64,000 nucleotides of DNA from Pseudo-nitzschia pungens (GCA_037355855.1 CM074764.1:744001-808000); one strand, 5' to 3'. Shown: positions 45,052-57,334, counted from the stretch's first letter. Notes: generated by a model not told the origin, from the letters alone. Numbers and translations: made by a program.

Positions 45052-46507
45052 TATTTTATCATTATTCGGTTTCTTGCGTTGATGCAGTCGAACGCTTTCT
45101 ACCCACGTCGAGTTACGGTAAGACCTTAATTACCGGTAGCAACAAACTCGAGCGCAAGGGAAAGGAAAGATGAAAGCTCAGTAAGTTACCCGGTAACACT
45201 GGTAGAGCTCTGCAACAAGGTGTAGATACGATAACCCTACTCGTACTACTAGCTATTGAACTATCGGTTTTAGTCGGGCGTGGTTGTTTCCGATAATGGT
45301 GCGCTGCTGGTCAACCCCGTCTCGATCAATAAAATAAATCTCTCGCCGACGGTGTCCTGTGACGGTGATATAAATGTTGTCACGGTGAATTGGGTGGCGA
45401 TGACTTGGGCCGGTATTGTTTCACGCTGTGAGAAAAACTTCGTTGGCGTGTGTGTGTGTGTGTGTGATGTTTTTTTGTCGTGCCCGGAGACGGAAGAAGT
45501 TCGCAAGCATCGCCGCGTTCACGAATCTCAGGAATCAATCTTGCTCCTACGGTAAGGTTACCTAGTAACTTACTACATACGAACTTTACTAGTACGCGTT
45601 AGGTTTCTTAGTAGATCTATGTGCTGCTACGACACGGTTTCTGGTGACCTTACCTGTACCAGTACGATTGGTATTGAGTAATCTTACTGTATTGAGTATT
45701 GAGAGCTGAACGAATGAATGGGAATCTCGATCCGGGACATGATGCTCCGACCCATAGAAGTCGTAGTGCAAATTCAAGGAAGGTGGCACGAACCCAAAAA
45801 AAACCCACGAATCTGCCACGAATAAGTAAGACTAGATGAATTTTTTCGGAGTTTGAAAAATTCACGACTGACAACGTGGTCGTAATTAAGAGCTCTTTAA
45901 AAATAAAAGTAGTACGTTGGAAAAGCCTACATACGTATTGGAACGGTACTGTACTGAGGTCCCGGAAATGGCGGCCGGTAGGAGAGCTTCCCTTTTTCAG
46001 GGTCGTTCAACCGAATGAATCTGTCGTTGAATTTTTTGCGACAGGGATGATGTCACCAAAGAAATCGTCCAAAAAAATCGCACTCTGCGCAAATTTGTTT
46101 CCAACCCGTTGACGGCAAATCGATGCTCCGCCGGATATCGCATCTACCTAATTACGATGAGTAAGATACAACAATACGTAACGTATCGTAGTATGCTACT
46201 TTGTTCTTCGTTCGTCCTGCAGGTAACCGTAAGATCTTACCGTGTGAGGGTGCGTTGTTCCGGTGTACGGTAATTACCTTCAGAATCTTTTGTCAGGGAT
46301 AGAAAGAGACTACAACCAGCTTAGAACATGACACTAGCTCTGATAATGACATTACTAGTAGAAGTCCAAGTAAATGTTAACTGATCGTTCGTAGTTTTCT
46401 TTTCTCTCGCTGTATCTTAAAATTTCACGGAGTGCTCGAAAACTGGCTAGGTACAGGTGCTGTCAGTGGTGGTATGAAGAAGTATCCTCTTGCTCACTGC
46501 ACTCTCC
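45052..46507. other. Intergenic, no supported gene
   Basis: A (GT)n run at about 45449-45464 and several GTAAGGTTACC/TACCGG words (45121-45140, 45551-45570, 46215-46275). Frames are short. Confidence 0.5.
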
Positions 46508-47684
46508 TTACCACGGCCAGCCTCCCTTCTTCTTCTTCTTCTTGGCAGCCTCTTCGGCCGCTGCAGCGGCGGCAGCCTTGGCTTCGGCTTCCTTTTTCTT
46601 CTTGCCACCACCAAAGAAATCCGATATCTTGCCCATGACATCGGCGTCCTCGTCGACGTAACCCTGATCGGCGTACGGCAATCTCAGATCGAATCGCCCG
46701 CCATTGTCGTACTATTGTGAATGGATAGATGGAGGGAGGTTGTCGAAATGGTCGGACAACAAACACCGATCGCAAACGGGAAGGAAAACAATGCGAATGG
46801 ATGATTTCGTGAGAAAGAACAGGTGCCACGAAACACTGAAAAAAGTGGGTTTGTCGCATGGCGAGGCGGCGAACGCTGCCTATCGAACAAACCATGCAAG
46901 GAACGAAATGCCAAAGCTTCCGTGTCCGAATCTCCGTTCGAGAAACCTCGAGGCATCCACAGATCAAGTCTCGTTTCAAATCTTTCAGGCAACGCTGCAA
47001 GGTCCTCGTCGACGGAATGGGAAGTTCAAACGAGTCAATCACAAGGCCCGAGCCGAACGCGACACAATCCGGACTCGAACGGTGCGGTGAAGGCATGCAT
47101 CATTTCCGTTCGTTGTTTTGTTTTGAATGCGTTCATCTCGGGCCGTTCGTGCCGCTTTGATCGGAACTTACTTTTCCACCCACACCGAATTCACCTCCCA
47201 CGCCAAAGGACGCCATGGGAAGCGGGATGCCGCCGACCTTCTTCGGATCCCCGTACTGGTCGTCCAAATCGCTGATGGTTCCCGACTCCCTTCGCTTTTT
47301 CCACTCGTTGATGGGATCTTCTCCCTTTTTGTACTGCTTGGTCTGCCAGCCCCAATTGTCGTCGCGTTCCTTGTCGGCCTTGCGGCGGCGTTCTTCCACT
47401 TTCTGAAAGTACTTGTCGCGCTCGGACTTGGGAGCTCGACGGGCGGCCAGTATCGCCTGTTGCTTTTCGAATTCGTCGTCGAGGTTATCGCGCCCGTTGC
47501 CTCCCGCCACAAATCTGTCGAAGAGTCCCATACGGAGTTCCGAAGACGAAGAAGGCGACGACGACGACGAATACGACACAGGAGTGCCGATCGTCGGTTG
47601 TGTTCCGTGGCTAAAGGCGACCACTCCACTCACAGAGGAGGCGGCAATCGCCATTGCTGCCAGAGTTACGGTTCTGGGACTCAT
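46508..47684 (-). CDS. Conserved plastid-targeted protein of unknown function, two exons
   Basis: Exon 1 47684-47172, exon 2 46711-46508; intron 460 bp with GTAAGT donor and CACAATAG acceptor, phase 0; 238 residues. The N-terminus has a signal peptide ending SSVSGVVA-FSHG, the AF motif of diatom plastid presequences, then a Ser-rich transit segment. The mature part starts near MGLFDRFVAGG, with a charged helix (KSERDKYFQKVEERRRKADK), Trp-rich NWGWQTKQYKK, and the join GVGGEFGVGGK to YDNGGRFDLRLPYADQGYVD. The tail is Lys/Ala-rich and ends GGWPW. I know no function. The exon 2 frame is too short to stand out by itself, but it continues the protein in phase with an acceptor exactly at its start. 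Confidence 0.85.
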
Positions 47685-49322
47685 ATCTCAGTGCTATCGT
47701 TCTCTTGTTTTTCCTTTGGGAACGAGCTTGACAAACCCGGTTGTTATTGTTTTGTTCGAATTAACGTGCTGTCACAAGCTCTATGCAAGATGTATGTCAG
47801 AATAGGATGCAGTTGTTTCTTTTACCTCGAAAAGAATGAAGGCAATCCAATCGAAGCTTTCATTTTAAAAAAAAAAAAATGGTGGTGCAATGGTGACGTC
47901 GGCAGACATTTTCAACAATAAAAAATCAAGATCTCGGGTCGAACGGAACAAAAAATTCAGTTTCCCATCTTAAACCTCAACCTTAAGATTACCGGTTTGT
48001 AAGCACCACACAATGATATGTACCTAACGTACCACAGTATGGCACGAAATATTTTTAAAAAATTGGTGCCGTGCGGTAATCTTACCGGTAACTTAATTTT
48101 ATTTTAAAAAAAAGACTTACTACAAAATTCTTATCAGCTGATGGGAATTCTGTAGTATTATTCCAGAAGGTTACGGTTCTGGTTCCAGTAGATAACAAAA
48201 GGTAGGAAACAATGATATCGCTCACTGCAAGCAATTAGTACTAGGGCATACTTTTGTTTTGGAAACAACACCCGATACACGTCTTAGTCCACTGACACTA
48301 ACGGAGAACCCATCCTTCCTTATTCTCATGGGACTAAGATTACCGTATGAACCAATTGAAATCAATTCTATTAACCCCCCCTTTTCAAAAGCGAGGAGGA
48401 TTGCCCCCAGTTCATGACAGATGGGAACGTCACTGTACTCTTTTCGGAGACCTCTGTGTTCAAATTTTGAGCGACGGAAAGACAATACCGGTAGGAACTT
48501 CTGTTCTTTTTCTGAGTAAATTAGCAAATAACGCGTCCATTCCTGTTGATAGCTGATTTCTGATGGAACATTGAAAAATATCCTGATAAGGAATGGAGTC
48601 CCCGATTCTGCACAGGGACTAGCTTTTTGGGGACTGACAGCACAAATATTATTAGTGCCCCCATCACAAGAAATCGAATTCCTTCTAAAACTTGATGAGA
48701 ACATGGTGTACACGGGAGCACTGATGAAAACAAACAGCCGGTATTCATATCTTCGACATTCTTCAGATAGAACGACGTTGGGTTTATACAAACACTCACG
48801 AAGGTTGCATAAAAGAGGATAACTTACTCAGTGCCTTAAGTGCCCAACTCGGAGAGGAAATCCTCCAATCGTTGTTCCCGCAAGACCAGTTCCCGCTTTC
48901 CAAAACGGTGCAACAATATAACCGAATACCGTACGGTACGTAGTAGTAGTAGTTCGCAAATTCAGTCCCAGAGTTGATACATACGAATCCATGTGATGTC
49001 ATATCTGAAATCCATAAATTATAAATGAAAATTGCATTTTTATTTATTGTACTCTCACGGTACGTAATTATTGATTGATTAGGTTTCGTTAATTAGAATG
49101 GATATGCTTATGCCACCCTTTTCGGGTCGAAAAAGGTGATGCGAACTAAATTTGCAATTTGCACGATCATTTTTCATTTTTATTCAAACAATGAGACTCG
49201 CTTCTTGAAGATTTAAAAACGATACGAGTACCAAAATACCGTACACGTAAGGTTACCGGCAATAATCTTCACATAGTTTAGCATTTGCCATAATAACAAA
49301 AATCATAAGGATAGAAGACAAC
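47685..49322. other. Intergenic; possible relic frames on the minus strand
   Basis: A minus-strand frame at 48222-48791 (189 residues, Cys-containing, ISCDGGTNNICAVSP) has a plausible composition but no recognisable domain. It may be a relic or chance. Homopolymer A runs at 47868-47880 and 48105-48112. AAGGTTAC/GGTAACTT words near 48075-48090, 48173 and 49249. Confidence 0.4.
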
Positions 49323-51653
49323 ATGTTACCGTTCGCCATTGCAAGAGAGCTGTTCAACATCGACAGTGATGTGAGCTCCAGGCTTTCCCAGGATCAGCAG
49401 CAACGCTTTCTGGAAATGCTTTTACGTTCGCAAGGACAGCGTGTAGGGGGAATGGGAATTTCAGCCCCAACAGCTATTGGACTTTCAACAATGATGAAAT
49501 CCCCTTCTCTTTCAACAGTAATCTTGCAGCGTCAGTATGAGATTGATCAACAAAAACGCAGAGCAGCACAGGTTTTTGAATGCCGGGATCAGTCTCTAGC
49601 CTCACAGCAACGGCAACAACAAGACCTCATGTTGAAACGAGCCATTCTTGAACGTACTGCCATGGAAACAAACGCAGCTGATCCTCACAACAATCTACGC
49701 CGGCATGTGAATCATCGCCGCTGTAGCAATTCCATGTACTGCGCGGAACAAGATCTTTCGCCTCAAAAGGATATTTGCTTTGGTAGAGGACAGCGAGTTC
49801 AACGGAGACAAGCTAATATTGCATTTCGCAAGATTGTTGCTGAGTACCAAGAAATGTATGACCAAGCCGAGTCCCGAGAAGGGAAGAAGAATGTGGTCCT
49901 GCAGGTCTCAAGGTCCTTTGCGAATAAGGGATACCGCTTTTTCAAGGAAAGTGAGGAGGGATTATCCAGCGGACGTGGAAGCAAGATATGGATCGTTGTG
50001 CCGAATAGCGACGTCGAGTACAAAATTGGCCACTCATTCCGCAGCGGTCGCAAAATTCTCAAGCGAGAATATCGTAACAGACAAAAGCTCAATAACAAAG
50101 AAAAACAAGGAAGAGTTTGCAAAGCTACCACGAACGGTGGAGAAAGGGTCAAGATTGTTCCGAATGATCATGACAAAAGTAAGGAAGACGATTTTCATAA
50201 ACATTGTCTCAACGTAAACGATTCATCAGAACTCGATGTTAGCGTCGGAGAGAAACGAGTTCAATCCACTAATATGAACACATCTAATTACGACTACTTT
50301 CGACAGTTCGTTGGAAGCTTCAAATCTTTATATGACATTTCCAAGTCTCCCGCTGAGAAGGAAAAGATAGTCTCAAGTATCATCCAACAAGTTAAAGACC
50401 AAAAGGGTCACCGGTTCAACATTACGAGATCATCTCAATCACCACCCTTGACGCCTCTCCAGACAGATGATTCGAGATACGATGACGGCTTGAAGGTTGT
50501 GAATGACAGCGATGTTGAAGGCTGGGTGGAAGCTCCTACGATCGACTTAGTGAATGAGGTTCGTTCCATCCTTGGGGATGAAATTCAAGGCAAGCCTTCC
50601 GAACTAAGCTCAAATCGTCTTTCTGTGAAGACCAAAAGGTTGACCTCGAATGCCTTACAAAATGAACGGAAAAGAGGTTCGGATAGCAGCATCTCGAACT
50701 ACAAAGATACGGAGAATGACAAACCGCAGAAACGCCGATGTCTATCGCCCGGAAAAGAAAAACCTGGTTTGATCGGTTCGACGACAAAATCATTTCCACC
50801 CACTACGGAGATGAAGCGAGTTGTTTCGGACAGCAATGCATCGTCGAATTCGGTACTATCCTCAGATCTCAATCCAGCCCAAAACTCGTGTCACGATGAA
50901 TCTGCTTCATCGATGAGAGAGAAAATACCTGTATCCCTGTCTCTTCGTTTGCCTGTGTCGATCACTTCGAACACGGCAAATGCTCTTGCCTTGAAACAGG
51001 GCCTGATCGCACCCGCTGCCATAGATCGAGGGGTTCACAATGTATGCGAGAGAGCTGGAAGGGCCGGAACATCACCACTCGAAAAGGACACGTCTTCGCT
51101 TTGTAACATAAATAACAATGGCGGTACTCAAGTGCCGAAAGAAAACCATATCGCAAGATACCTGCGAGAGAGAGATTTGATTACAAGGGTTGCGAAAGAA
51201 CGCAAGGAATTGGCGGAATTGAGACGACCCGGTGACTCAAGCTTTGACATTGACTCTACCTATCTCGAGGGATTGACGCTAAAAAACGAGAGGGGTTTGT
51301 GCCTGACCGACTACGAGACTTCCTGGTTGGAGAAAATAGAGCAGGATCAGCGCGCAGCGTTGTTGAGGCAGGGAGATAGGGGAGGTAGTGTCGCGAGAGG
51401 TGATCCACTGTCTGATCTTGAGTGTTTATCCCTCGGGCAGCAAATAGCTCGCGCAAGACTGGAAACAGCGCTACATTCAACTAACGGCTGGCGCATCAAC
51501 ACCGCAGTCAATGGCACGGCATACATACCTGTCGATCGCTTCGCAATGGAGACAGATCTTATCAAACTACAACGCTTGGAGCAACGCGACATGGAGCAAA
51601 AGCAACTGATGGCCATTATCGATATGCAAATGAGATCAATTCCATACTATTAG
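49323..51653 (+). CDS. DUF6824 domain protein (second copy), single exon
   Basis: 776 residues. The N-terminus (FAIARELFNIDSDVSSRL, QQQRFLEMLLRS) is helical and Gln-rich. The DUF6824 core is at about 144-245: PQKDICFGRGQRVQRRQANI, FRKIVAEYQEMYDQAESREG-KKNVVLQVSRSF, NKGYRFFKE, then SKIWIVVPNSDVEYKIGHSF. A second, weaker copy of the Y...K..K pattern follows at about 324-365 (YFRQFVGSFKSLYDISKSPA-EKEKIVSSI, QKGHRFN). The C-terminal third is charged with probable coiled-coil patches (ERDLITRVAKERKELAEL, LIKLQRLEQRDMEQKQLM). A nuclear regulatory role is inference. Unlike the copy at 39261, no intron splits the core. Confidence 0.88.
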   Translation: MLPFAIARELFNIDSDVSSRLSQDQQQRFLEMLLRSQGQRVGGMGISAPTAIGLSTMMKSPSLSTVILQRQYEIDQQKRRAAQVFECRDQSLASQQRQQQDLMLKRAILERTAMETNAADPHNNLRRHVNHRRCSNSMYCAEQDLSPQKDICFGRGQRVQRRQANIAFRKIVAEYQEMYDQAESREGKKNVVLQVSRSFANKGYRFFKESEEGLSSGRGSKIWIVVPNSDVEYKIGHSFRSGRKILKREYRNRQKLNNKEKQGRVCKATTNGGERVKIVPNDHDKSKEDDFHKHCLNVNDSSELDVSVGEKRVQSTNMNTSNYDYFRQFVGSFKSLYDISKSPAEKEKIVSSIIQQVKDQKGHRFNITRSSQSPPLTPLQTDDSRYDDGLKVVNDSDVEGWVEAPTIDLVNEVRSILGDEIQGKPSELSSNRLSVKTKRLTSNALQNERKRGSDSSISNYKDTENDKPQKRRCLSPGKEKPGLIGSTTKSFPPTTEMKRVVSDSNASSNSVLSSDLNPAQNSCHDESASSMREKIPVSLSLRLPVSITSNTANALALKQGLIAPAAIDRGVHNVCERAGRAGTSPLEKDTSSLCNINNNGGTQVPKENHIARYLRERDLITRVAKERKELAELRRPGDSSFDIDSTYLEGLTLKNERGLCLTDYETSWLEKIEQDQRAALLRQGDRGGSVARGDPLSDLECLSLGQQIARARLETALHSTNGWRINTAVNGTAYIPVDRFAMETDLIKLQRLEQRDMEQKQLMAIIDMQMRSIPYY

Positions 51654-51922
51654 TCCTAAACGCCACATTTGATTCAAACCCTTTGTATATTTACTGCTAC
51701 AATTGAACAGTGATTCGTTTCTATTCTACACTAGTTGTGCGCCACATTATCACTCCAATGTGGTTTCACCCAAAACAATCCATCTTCGCTGTATTGTTTT
51801 TCGATCTAACATTATTTCGTTTCGGAATCGCTAGGCTAAGCCTTGAACTCCTGCGTGCAGCAACCACGAGCAGAATTGAAACATGAAGAAGAATCGAAAG
51901 AAGATTGGTTTAGTGAGGCTGT

Positions 51923-53825
51923 TCACTGCTGCGAATTCATTGTTCCCGATTCATTCTGATTCTCGGCAAGAACAAGCGCTGGCAACGTTCTGTACGAAGA
52001 CACCATTCGTGTACGCACCATTCCGGCGCGAATCGCGGCACCTCGAAGCCCGGCGTCCTTTGTCAGAACCGCATAAAGGGGAATATCATCCAGCAAGAAA
52101 GATGCAATACCCTTGCATCGAAAGGCCTCCAAAAACAATGGCAATAGGGTTGGCGTTGGCGTTGGTCCCGTAGATAGCGGCGGTAAGCATTGTTCGCTTC
52201 TGCGTTTGCTGTTTGAATCGTCTTTTAAATCCCTCCAGGAGGGATCGTTCTTGTCGAGAAGATTGAGCAGCAAGCCACCGGTGATATACAAACCACCCGT
52301 TGGTAAAAACGCCATGGCATGCGATCCGACGGCGGTACCGTATGCACTAGTAGCAGAAGCAGTCAATAAAGAATGAATTACGGATGGATCGAAGACTTTG
52401 TGAGAGGAACAAACAAACGAAACAGGTTCATTTTGCATTCGATTCCGGTTCGATTTTCTGTGAACGCGGGCTTGTTGCTCTCAAATAATGCAGAAAAGGG
52501 GTGAATACTCACACCATGATCGCGTCCACGGCTCTCTTGCAGATTTCGCAGCGGTGCGCGTTGTCTCCGACCACCTTTCCGCGGAGGCAGCTCGAGCGCC
52601 GAAATTGTTCCTTCACTTCCGGGTGGCCCTCTCGAGGATGCAGGGCGGCAAAGCACGAATAGGCGCTTGCGAGGCCGACTCCCGATACGATGTCTGCCAC
52701 CGAAACCCGAGGTCGGATATCTCCGTCCTTTCGTTTCTGCTCCAAAACGTAATTCCAGAGCGTGACCTGGTCGTTTTCGGTTTCGTTGTTTCCGCAGTTG
52801 CTCGTGTTTGGGGCGAATTCTATTTGCCCAAACTCCGAGGGAAAGCAGAAATAGTTGTTGTTGTTGGTGGTGGTGTTGCTATTCGAGCGGGTGGCAGTGG
52901 AAGTTGGGACCAAGTAACACGAGCCAAAACTCGTGCCTGCACCAAGACATAATTTTGGACCGGTGGGAATGGTAGCAGCTGGATCGGCTGCGGATATGTT
53001 GCCGTCGCCGTCGCCGTCGCCGGTTTTGATTTTGTCGAGTCGTTTCAACTCGCCCGAGTGGTGATCTGCCGAGAGCCCCAGGCAGCAGCCGTATCCCTGG
53101 GCGACAAAATCATTGATGATCACGCATGTCTCAAAGACAATCCTAAAATTTGTATCGAGATCGCAGCGAGGATGACCCATCAATTCGCGAAGGATTCCTT
53201 TTCCATTCAGGCCGTTCAAATACGCACGATTGCTGACGAGCACCGTCCCATGATTCAGGGAGGTATCGACGGGTCCCGTCACCCCCAAGCAGCAGCTAAT
53301 GGAACAATGCCCGGTGCTCGATATGTCGGAGCTGCGATTATTGTTGGTAGTTTGGGCATCCTCTTCCCCCGTGTCGCCGCAATCGGAATCTAAGGACGCA
53401 CCCATAGCGTCCCAGCATTCTTCTAAAAACGGAAACAGAATGTTTCGCGCAAACCGTTCGACGTTCGTTTCGGCACTGCTGATAGAGTTGCTGCTTCTGC
53501 GCGTTTTGGTACTGCTCGGAGTACAGTCGTCAACATCGTTGATCCCGAGAATTTTTTTGTTGATGAAATTCCGGAAAAACAATGGTCGACGGTACAAACC
53601 ATTGTCGGTGGAATCGGCATCGAATTCGTCTCGGACATTCCTATTCTCCACCACCGCGGGATATCCCGGATGTCGCTTCACTGGTTGCTGGCGACGATAG
53701 AGCGCCAAACGAGTGTTGGTCCCTCCCACGTCGCCTGCCAGCAGAAAATGATGCGGGATGCTGTTTTTCTGTAGATATACCGCCGCGGCATCGGAAGCGG
53801 GGTGTTCGTCGGCTGCCTGTTTCAT
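51923..53825 (-). CDS. GLK: Glucokinase (bacterial-type Glk family), two exons
   Basis: Phosphorylates glucose with ATP to glucose 6-phosphate, feeding glycolysis and chrysolaminarin turnover. Exon 1 53825-52513, exon 2 52457-51923; intron only 55 bp (GTGAGT donor, TTCACAG acceptor, phase 2); 615 residues. Motifs: phosphate-1 LLAGDVGGTNTRLALY, SCCLGVTGPV, NDFVAQGYG (catalytic Asp region), CLGAGTSFGSCYL, FPSEFGQIEF, SVADIVSGVGLASAY, and in exon 2 GTAVGSHAMAFLPTGGLYI-TGG. It is longer than bacterial Glk (about 320) because of Ser/Asn/Asp-rich insertions, including a (GD)n hexanucleotide repeat near 53004-53022. No plastid presequence is evident, so cytosolic is likely. Confidence 0.88.
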
Positions 53826-55627
53826 TCTTCAAGATGGCTAGCCAGTAGTACTTGTTATTGTTCATTCGGCAGTGTTGGTATCGTTGGTGAGTCTTGTAGT
53901 TGAAGCGCTCTTCCTTTCACTCTTGCTGGCAGAGATCCATGGGGTATTTTTTTACTGTAGGTGATCAAAGATCAAAGATACCTTTTTTACCTTGATTCTT
54001 ATCTGCTGTCCACTACGTCGTGTAAGATCTTACGCGACTTTCATTTTGACCTTCGTCTGGTGGTAGATTTTTCTACTGGAGTCTACTACACGACACGGTC
54101 ATGCTGGTACTAATTTTCTACACAACTTCATGTACAAATTAGCCTACAAGTCCTCCTGACCATGGTGATTGAAATTGGAAGCAGTTGCAATAGACTTGTA
54201 GCCATACCACCTATGTCCATGCAACCCTTGTGCCCAGAGTTTGTTTATCTGGTGTTATCAAGTCAAGATTGGTTGAGTAGGAGCCAAACCGTAATTTTGA
54301 ACAATATCATGTCGTAGAATTAGTAGTACACGTAGTAGTACTGGAGAGATTTCTCCAGGAGTTCCCTACTACTACTTCTACTATTACTACTACTACGAGC
54401 TGCTCTGTGGAGCCGTGTAGAAAAATCTACCACCAGAGAAGGTCAAAATGCCCTAAACTCCCGAGTAAACAATATTAAAGTCATGGAGGGGACAGCTGAT
54501 AAGAATTACGTAGTAAGCAGGATTTTGTTCAGAGCATTGAGAGCATGTATTGTTTTGAGGATGAAATGAGCAACATGGATATAGTAGAGTGGTAAAAGTA
54601 CTATTACTACTAGTAGTAGTACTAGTACTACTAGCTAGTAGTAGTACTAGTAGCTAGGAGGAGGACAAGAATGCTTTTGTTGAACTTGTGACGTTGATAC
54701 TAGTACTGGTTGCAGTGCTCTCGGCACAGACTTGAACAAGATAGTGAAGCAAGGAGAAGATCTGAAAAGTTGGTCCTGCGGACTTTTTTACCCTACTACT
54801 AGTACTATCAGTAGTAATACAAGAAGTGTGAAACGCCAACGAGACTTGTCAGAAGGGTTTTGAGACCTCTCGCAGTTTTGCTATTGAATAAGGTTACCGT
54901 ATGTTTCTTTTGGAACTCGAGATCATTGTGGTAAAATTACTGTTGTTAAACTGTGACAACTACGGTAGTTACTGTCTGAGTTCTTTCCAATTCCCAACGA
55001 GGGATAAGTAAACTGTGTTCAAGGCAACAGGTCATTCTGGCTAGTACGTGTGAAACTTTACTACTTACTGCAATCGAAAAAGAATGTGACAAATTTTCCG
55101 CAAGAAAAACTACTCGTAGCCATGGTCAACAAGTTGCGAATCGTAGATTCCTTGACGAAAACGTCAATGAAGGAATTTTCTGTACCCAACAAAAACTGAA
55201 CCGTGATAGTATTTAAGCCGCATCCAACACTTATGTGTTTTTAATGTGCTTAAGTGATTCATTCTTTCATTTTTTGGAGTTCCTGTTCCTCCACTATCGG
55301 GATTCATTCATATTGGATCGATAATCAACAAAAACTTGACTTCGGATGGACAATCCAATCCAGAATGCCACACTTCGTCATCGTACTCGTATTCGTACTC
55401 GTAAGTTACTTGCAAGGGTGAATAGATGACGAAGAAATTTTCATCGATGTCTTTCCCGCCGCTTCACCTTCTGGACGATTTTGTCTTTCGTCGGGATAGA
55501 CAAATTTAGAGATGAGAGGCTCCAGCCATATACTTACACATAAAATCTGCAGCCCAGCACGGGTAAGCTGGAGTTGGTGGCACACAAGTTCAACAAGAGG
55601 ACGAAGAAATCACCGTGAAATGGCACA
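53826..55627. other. Intergenic with ACTAGTAGTA repeats
   Basis: 1.8 kb. (TAG)n/(CTA)n words are dense at 54318-54425, 54600-54660 and 54793-54812, several as ACTAGTAGT-type near-palindromes. A phrase containing GTAGATTTTTCTAC (54063-54078) recurs inverted as GTAGAAAAATCTAC (54416-54432). No gene supported. Confidence 0.5.
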
Positions 55628-56872
55628 ATGGTAGCCAAGGATGGAGCAAGACAAAGATCATCATCCATCATAGAGACGACTTCCACGGAAAGCATCGAAT
55701 CAGGCTTTGCTTGGAAAATCCATGCAGTACTTGACGAAAGCGAACGGCAAGGGTTTGAGGATGTGATTTCGTGGCAAGGAGATAAAACATTTACAATTCG
55801 CGATCCAAAACAGTTCGAACAATCCGTCATGAGAGACTACTTCAATCAACACAACTACAAATGCTTTCAACGACAGCGTGAGTTGAATCGGATTTTTATT
55901 TGTGCTGCCTGCTTTCTGTTTCTTTCTGCGCTCACATCGTTTTGACTCCTACGCACGCTGAAAATACCGATTCGATAAAAACTGAAAACACCCCAGTGCA
56001 AATCCACGGTTTCGAGCGCGTAGCTATTGGCGACGCGATCGGTGCATCTTACACCCATCAGCTACTGATTCGCGGCAAGCCCAATATGTGTCGATTCATG
56101 GTTCGAACTAAAGTCCAAAAAGAAGACGAGGCGCCGATCCTCCTCTCCGGCGATGAGAAGCATCTACGCCGAGATGCCGTCGACGATGTCAACGACGCGT
56201 CGATCTTCGGTGAGGAGAAGACGAATACCATCGTCTCTGTTCCGCAGTACCAGTGGCAATTGTCTGATTCCGAGTTGTGTCGTACCCGAGTTGAATCACC
56301 GACCCAAGGTTCGTTCGCTCGAGAACAAACAGAACTCTGGATGGAACGCAGCGAAATCGGGCAGCGAAAAAGTTTCGAATCGTATTGGTGTCGAAACCAA
56401 CGAAAGTGCCGTCGGTTTTGGCCCCGCGATTCCGTTCGGGGCTCCTCAAAACAACCCGGGTATAGGCACGGGCTTGTTCGCATCACCATTTCCACGAACA
56501 GAGCTTGCGATGCCGTTTGCAAACCACCGGAGTACCGGCACCACGACCACCACCACCACACGCAGCAGCTGCTGCAACAGCAACAGCAACATCAACATCA
56601 ACATCAACATCAACATCAATAACATCGAAAACAACAGCACAAACAGAAGCAGAAGCACTATCGGCTACCACGGGCACAATCGGTCGCATTCCTCGCCATC
56701 GGCACTGACGGCAAGCTTCTCGAGTCCCGGCATCGAAACACTCCGTCTCGATCGGGATCTGCGCGAGGAACCGCCCGCGGGGGGGAAACATCAGCACTTT
56801 TGCGACGCTGTTCGGACCATCGACGCGAGTCTATCCGTCCTCTGCCTGGCGACACGGCAGCAGCAACCATAG
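55628..56872 (+). CDS. Heat-shock transcription factor (HSF-type DNA-binding domain), two exons, one frameshift
   Basis: Exons 55628-55877 and 55997-56872; 119 bp intron (GTGAGT donor, ACCCCAG acceptor, phase 1). The HSF domain spans the splice: FAWKIHAVLDESERQGFEDV, ISWQGDKTFTIRDP, FEQSVMRDYFNQHNYKCFQR-Q joined to LQIHGFERVAIG, then YTHQLLIRGKPNMCRFMVRT. This is the winged-helix domain including the recognition helix. HSFs are the most expanded transcription-factor class in diatoms. After about residue 150 the frame shifts by one base (somewhere in 56310-56375). The new frame reads SGWNAAKSGSEKVSNRIGVE and AIPFGAPQNNPGIGTGLF and ends at 56872 (374 residues). The unshifted frame runs into a His/Gln repeat and stops at 56622. 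No heptad oligomerisation domain was recognised. Confidence 0.85.
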
Positions 56873-57334
56873 ATCGGTAAGAGACGCCGCATCTGGATAC
56901 TTTTTGTTAGAAAAACACATAAAAATAGATATTGCTATAAATAATTCAAACATAAATAGGATACAAACTCAGTGACAGACAGGGCGGCAAATAATCTTCC
57001 CTTTCCGATAATTTTTCAACTGGAAACAACAGTAGTAGTGTACGTTCAAAACGAATTTGACTTTGTGGTCTATTTGTGCCGATGAAACGCCGCAACTACT
57101 ATGGCTTTAGTATTGAAGGACACTCCGCATGGTGCCATAGTCTGAACCGTTCCGATCGAAACACAACGCTACTATGGCATGGTACACTCCTATCTACAGG
57201 TATGTGAAAGCATGGTGGTGCGTCTCTCTCTCTTGTTTCCTTCTTCCGAACCCATTTCTTCCGGGTGGTAGCAATAGCAGTGGTTTTGTTTCGTGTCACA
57301 ACTTGCTGTGTCGGTTTGCGAAAACCGGATTCAT
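56873..57334. other. Convergent 3' regions of the HSF and glutathione reductase genes
   Basis: No gene. AATAAA-like words near 56938 may serve the heat-shock-factor transcript. Confidence 0.45.

Noticed and set aside
48222..48791. Minus-strand 189-residue frame
   Set aside because: Kept only as a remark: no ATG context, domain or neighbour supports it.
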